NCBI GenBank assembly: GCA_030627585.1
Contig: DAOURU010000032.1
Span: 1-8,609, forward strand
Direction: 5' to 3'
DNA from: Bacillota bacterium
Lineage (GTDB): Bacteria > Bacillota > DSM-12270 > Thermacetogeniales > Thermacetogeniaceae
Length of the DNA: 8,609 bases
The translations under genes were made by a program, and so were the position numbers. This document shows positions 5,483 to 8,609 of this stretch, one piece after another (position 1 is the stretch's first letter; every line of letters starts with the position of its first letter). Below the pieces are notes generated by a model. That model was not told the origin of the DNA and ran no database searches. It saw nothing but the letters and a program-made list of their open reading frames with translations.

Positions 5483-7501
5483 ATGGGTGCTCAAGAACTT
5501 CTTTTGCTTGCTGTGTTCCTGTACGTGGCCGGAGCGGTTGCCGCACTGATTTTCAACGGCAGCGGCAAGTTCGCGAACTACCTGACAGGGTTGAGCGCAT
5601 TTGCGGCCTCCCTAGCAGGGATCGCCTCGGCCCTTCTGGTGCTTACTGCAGGGGCCGGGTTCCGGCTGGATGCACCGGGATGGATCCCCTTTACGCGCTT
5701 TACGCTTGAGGTAGACCAGCTGTCGGCTTTTATGGTCCTGGTGATTTCTTTCCTGGTTGCCGCCGTTTCACTGTACTCCCTGTCCTACCTGGATGAATAT
5801 ACCAGGAAAAACCCCGGCGTGCTGGGATTTTTCATCAACATCTTTATCGCCTCCATGATCCTGGTGGTCACCGTCGGAAACGGCTTTTACTTTTTGATTT
5901 TTTGGGAAATCATGACCCTTGTTTCGTATTTCCTGGTCGTTTACGAGCAGAACAGGGAAGCCCTGAGGGCCGGTTTTCTCTACTTTCTTGTCGCCCACGC
6001 CGGCGCGGCCCTGATCATGCTCTCCTTTATCATCCTTTTCTTGACCACAGGGAGCTTTGACTTTGCCGTGTTCCGGACTGCGAAGTTAACCCCTGTCCTG
6101 AGTTCGGTGCTCTTTGTTCTGGCATTTGTGGGCTTCAGTGCCAAGGCGGGGGCGGTGCCCTTGCATTTCTGGCTTCCCGAGGCCCACTCGGTGGCTCCTT
6201 CCAACGTCTCCGCACTGCTTTCCGGTGTTATGATCAAAACGGCAATTTACGGGATCATTCGTGTTTGCATGGATTTCCTGGGAGCCGGCGACTGGTGGTG
6301 GGGCTTCCTGGTGCTGCTGATCGGGATCGTTTCCGCAGTGCTGGGAATGATCTACGCCCTCACGCAGCATGATTTGAAAAGGCTGCTGGCCTTCAGCAGC
6401 ATCGAAAACATCGGGATCATCCTGATGGGTGTCGGAGTGGGGATGCTGGGGCTGGCCCTGAACAAGCCGCTCCTGGTCGGCCTGGGGCTGCTGGCAGGGC
6501 TTTACCACCTGCTCAACCACGCCACCTTCAAGGGCCTCCTCTTCCTGGGGGCAGGCTCCGTCATCTACAGGGCCCACACCCGGAATCTGGAGGAGCTGGG
6601 TGGCCTCGCAAAGGTAATGCCGCTGACCGCTTTCATCTTCCTGGTTGGGGCCACGTCTATTGCCGCCATTCCTCCTCTGAACGGTTTTGTGAGTAAGTGG
6701 TTCGTTTACCAGTCTCTCTTTACGCTGGGGATTGAGGGTGGTTTTGCAGATAAGGTATTCGTGCCTTTATTTGCGATGCTGCTGGCCATGACCGGAGCCT
6801 TAACGGCAATGTGCTTCGTCAAGGCCTACGGAACAACCTTCACCGGATCCTTCCGGAGCGATCATGCTGAAAAGGCTCGAGAAGTTCCTTTCCCCATGCT
6901 TCTAGGAAAAGCCATTCTCGGGCTTGGGTGCCTCGTCTTCGGGCTGGGCGCGCCCCTGATCGCGCCCCGCATCGTGGCTGTCGTTGCCGGTCTGCTGGAT
7001 ACACCGGCGGTGCCGGTAAGCGCTGCCTTCTTCGTTTTCCCCGGAGATGCTGCCCAGGCCGCACTTTCCACGCCCCTGGTCGCCGTACTCTTGATCGGAT
7101 TTCTGGTCCTGCCTTTGCTTCTGCTGGTGCTTTACGGGGGAGCGGGAGTCGGTTCTCGCCTTGACGCAACGCCATGGGCCTGCGGCTACAGGTATATCCC
7201 GCAGATGACCTACTCTTCCCACGCCTTTGCCCAGCCGCTGCAGATTATTTTCCGGCCGTTCTACCTGTTCAGCGCAACCCTGCAAGAGTTCGGCCTCACT
7301 GCAGGTGCGTATTTCAGCACCCGGGTGGCATACCTGGTGCAGGTGGAGGATATGTGGGAGAAGTTTATCGGGAGGCCGCTGGCGCGGGGCGTCCAGGGCC
7401 TGGGCTCTCTGATCCAGTTTCTCCAGATGGGGAATGTCCGGCTCTACTGCACCTATATCATTGTCGCCCTGGTAATTCTGTTAGTCACGATCAGATTGTA
7501 A
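5483..7501 (+). CDS. hyfB: Hydrogenase-4 subunit B, antiporter-like membrane subunit
   Basis: A very hydrophobic multi-spanning protein of the NuoL/MrpA/HyfB family, 672 residues, the length I recall for E. coli HyfB. It forms part of the membrane arm of formate hydrogenlyase-type complexes and is thought to move H+ or Na+. Visible family residues: the transmembrane Glu142 in FWEIMTLVSYFLV, Lys221 in FSAKAGAVPLHFWLPEAH, Lys252 in SGVMIKTAIYG, Lys299 in HDLKRLLAFSS and Lys405 in GFVSKWFVYQ. These charged membrane residues build the proton path in complex I homologues, so this copy looks intact. ATG 5483 follows GGAGGGG (5468-5474) by 8 nt; GTG 5474, served by AAGGAG 5461-5466, is a real alternative that adds three residues and overlaps the previous stop. 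Third gene of the operon. Confidence 0.93.
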   Translation: MGAQELLLLAVFLYVAGAVAALIFNGSGKFANYLTGLSAFAASLAGIASALLVLTAGAGFRLDAPGWIPFTRFTLEVDQLSAFMVLVISFLVAAVSLYSLSYLDEYTRKNPGVLGFFINIFIASMILVVTVGNGFYFLIFWEIMTLVSYFLVVYEQNREALRAGFLYFLVAHAGAALIMLSFIILFLTTGSFDFAVFRTAKLTPVLSSVLFVLAFVGFSAKAGAVPLHFWLPEAHSVAPSNVSALLSGVMIKTAIYGIIRVCMDFLGAGDWWWGFLVLLIGIVSAVLGMIYALTQHDLKRLLAFSSIENIGIILMGVGVGMLGLALNKPLLVGLGLLAGLYHLLNHATFKGLLFLGAGSVIYRAHTRNLEELGGLAKVMPLTAFIFLVGATSIAAIPPLNGFVSKWFVYQSLFTLGIEGGFADKVFVPLFAMLLAMTGALTAMCFVKAYGTTFTGSFRSDHAEKAREVPFPMLLGKAILGLGCLVFGLGAPLIAPRIVAVVAGLLDTPAVPVSAAFFVFPGDAAQAALSTPLVAVLLIGFLVLPLLLLVLYGGAGVGSRLDATPWACGYRYIPQMTYSSHAFAQPLQIIFRPFYLFSATLQEFGLTAGAYFSTRVAYLVQVEDMWEKFIGRPLARGVQGLGSLIQFLQMGNVRLYCTYIIVALVILLVTIRL

Positions 7502-7513
7502 TCGGGAGGAGGT

Positions 7514-8461
7514 ATGATGATGTTCGATGCCAAGCTTCTCCTTATCGGTTTTTTGCAGGCCCTTTTCGTTCTGCTCCTGGCGCCGTTTTTTGCGGGGTTG
7601 TCCCGGGTTCTGAGGGCAAAGATGCATTCCCGCAAGGGACCTCCCCTTTTCCAATACTACTACGACATTATCAAACTCATGAAGCGGCAGGAAGTCAGGC
7701 CGGCGCAGGCGACCTGGGTCTTCCGGGCGACCCCTTACATCATTATGGTCAGCACGCTTCTCATTGCCACCCTGATTCCGATGTGGGTTTTGCAGTCACC
7801 CTTCGGGATTATCGGTGACATGATCCTTGTAATTTACCTCTTTGCGATGGTTCGATTTTTCCTGGCTGTGTCGGGCTTTGATTCCGGGAGCGGTTTCGCC
7901 CAGATCGGCGTTGCCCGGGAGCTGGCCCTGGGCATCCTGGTGGAACCTACGATCATGCTCGTGCTTTTCATCGTCGCCCTTTTTGCCGGCTCCACGAACC
8001 TGGGCGCGATGAGCGAGATGATTGCCCTGGGCAAGATCTCGTACGCAACCCCCGCGATCTGGTTGGGCATGGCTGCCTTTGCAGTGGCGACCTTCATCGA
8101 AACAGGAAAACTTCCCTTCGACCTGGCCGAGGCAGAACAGGAGGTCCAGGAGGGGCCCCTCACGGAATACTCGGGGCCGGGGCTGGCACTGGTCAAATGG
8201 GGGCTCTTCATGAAGCAGGTGGTTGTCGCCTCCCTGTTTGTGGCCATCTTCTTCCCCTTTGGAAGTGCGGTCGTGCCTGGATTCCTGGGGGTGCTCGGAG
8301 CGGCGGTGCTCTTTTTCCTGAAACTTATCTGCTACTATGTGATCCTGGCGGTTGTGGAAAATTCCGTGGCAAGGTTGACGCTCTTTGGATCTCCCCGTAT
8401 TACCTGGGTCGCGCTGGGAATTGCTTTGCTTTCCTTTGTCTTTTACCTGGTTCAGATCTAA
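7514..8461 (+). CDS. hyfC: Hydrogenase-4 subunit C, NuoH-like membrane anchor
   Basis: About 315 residues with several membrane helices, of the NuoH/HycD/HyfC family. It anchors the [NiFe] hydrogenase module to the membrane and carries the conserved loops joining the redox part to ion transfer. Close matches to E. coli HyfC are visible: MHSRKGPPLFQYYYDI with IKLMKRQEV near the N-terminus, GFDSGSGFAQIGVAREL then ALGILVEP in the middle, and ETGKLPFDLAEAEQEVQEGP then LTEYSGPGLALVKWGL later. The acidic LPFDLAEAEQE loop is the family hallmark. Three consecutive ATG codons begin at 7514, 7517 and 7520. The ribosome binding site GGAGGAGG (7505-7512) is too close to the first, so the true start may be 7517 or 7520, a loss of one or two residues. 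It starts 12 nt after hyfB. Confidence 0.94.
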   Translation: MMMFDAKLLLIGFLQALFVLLLAPFFAGLSRVLRAKMHSRKGPPLFQYYYDIIKLMKRQEVRPAQATWVFRATPYIIMVSTLLIATLIPMWVLQSPFGIIGDMILVIYLFAMVRFFLAVSGFDSGSGFAQIGVARELALGILVEPTIMLVLFIVALFAGSTNLGAMSEMIALGKISYATPAIWLGMAAFAVATFIETGKLPFDLAEAEQEVQEGPLTEYSGPGLALVKWGLFMKQVVVASLFVAIFFPFGSAVVPGFLGVLGAAVLFFLKLICYYVILAVVENSVARLTLFGSPRITWVALGIALLSFVFYLVQI

Positions 8462-8476
8462 AGTGAGGTGAGCGTT

Positions 8477-8609
8477 ATGACGGGAGTTCAGATTGTCAAT
8501 GCCCTGGCAGTCCTTTTGATCATCACCTCTTTAATGGTTGTCGAAACAAGGAGACCTCATCTCTCGGCTCATATATACAGCATCCAGTCCTTTGTGCTGG
8601 TACTGATCT
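8477..8609 (+). CDS. hyfE: Hydrogenase-4 subunit E, N-terminal part only
   Basis: ATG 8477 follows GAGGTG (8465-8470) by 6 nt and lies 15 nt after hyfC. The 44 visible residues begin MTGVQIVNALAVLLIITSL and continue with HIYSIQSFVLVLI; E. coli HyfE, as recalled, begins MTGSMIVNNLAGLMMLTSL and has ACQSLVLVS at the equivalent place. HyfE is a small membrane protein related to NuoK/MrpC, part of the ion-translocating arm. The frame is open to the right edge, so length and C-terminus are unknown. E. coli has hyfD between hyfC and hyfE; here there is no room for it. Confidence 0.82.
   Translation, partial: MTGVQIVNALAVLLIITSLMVVETRRPHLSAHIYSIQSFVLVLI

Overview
The window looks like chromosomal DNA of a strictly anaerobic, acetogenic or syntrophic Clostridia-type Firmicute (Moorella/Thermacetogenium-like; inferred, not proven). 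The reasons are strong GGAGG-type ribosome binding sites, moderately GC-rich coding sequence, a selenocysteine formate dehydrogenase, and a formate-linked membrane hydrogenase (FHL/Hyf type) operon.

Layout. (1) Positions 1-1439, minus strand: the N-terminal ~480 residues of a soluble GAF-PAS-histidine kinase that runs off the left edge. (2) Positions 1440-2683: about 1.2 kb without a convincing gene. It holds a nested, long-range self-complementary block (1674-2007) resembling a structured RNA or fold-back element, several further hairpins, three back-to-back pairs of direct repeats (2391-2468), a terminator-like stem-loop, and a near-consensus sigma-54 (-24/-12) promoter at 2527-2542. (3) Positions 2684-8609, plus strand: a tight operon of fdhA (selenoprotein, in-frame UGA at 3110-3112 followed by a SECIS-like hairpin), a four-cluster ferredoxin subunit (HycB/HyfA/HydN type), hyfB, hyfC and the start of hyfE, which continues off the right edge.

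How the genes fit together. FdhA oxidises formate to CO2 at a Mo/W-bis-MGD-selenocysteine centre. The ferredoxin-like protein takes the electrons and would pass them to a membrane-bound [NiFe] hydrogenase whose later subunits should lie past the right edge. HyfB (antiporter-like), HyfC (NuoH-like) and HyfE form the membrane arm that could couple H2 production or uptake to ion translocation. The sigma-54 promoter, with repeated upstream sites about 85-116 bp before the predicted start, implies control by an enhancer-binding protein, as FhlA does for E. coli formate hydrogenlyase. The divergent sensor kinase is a plausible but unproven input.

The least explained part is the 1674-2007 block: five nested complementary segments, including 16 positions with one mismatch across a 220-nt loop and 14 bp with a single bulge. 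I do not recognise it as a known RNA family.
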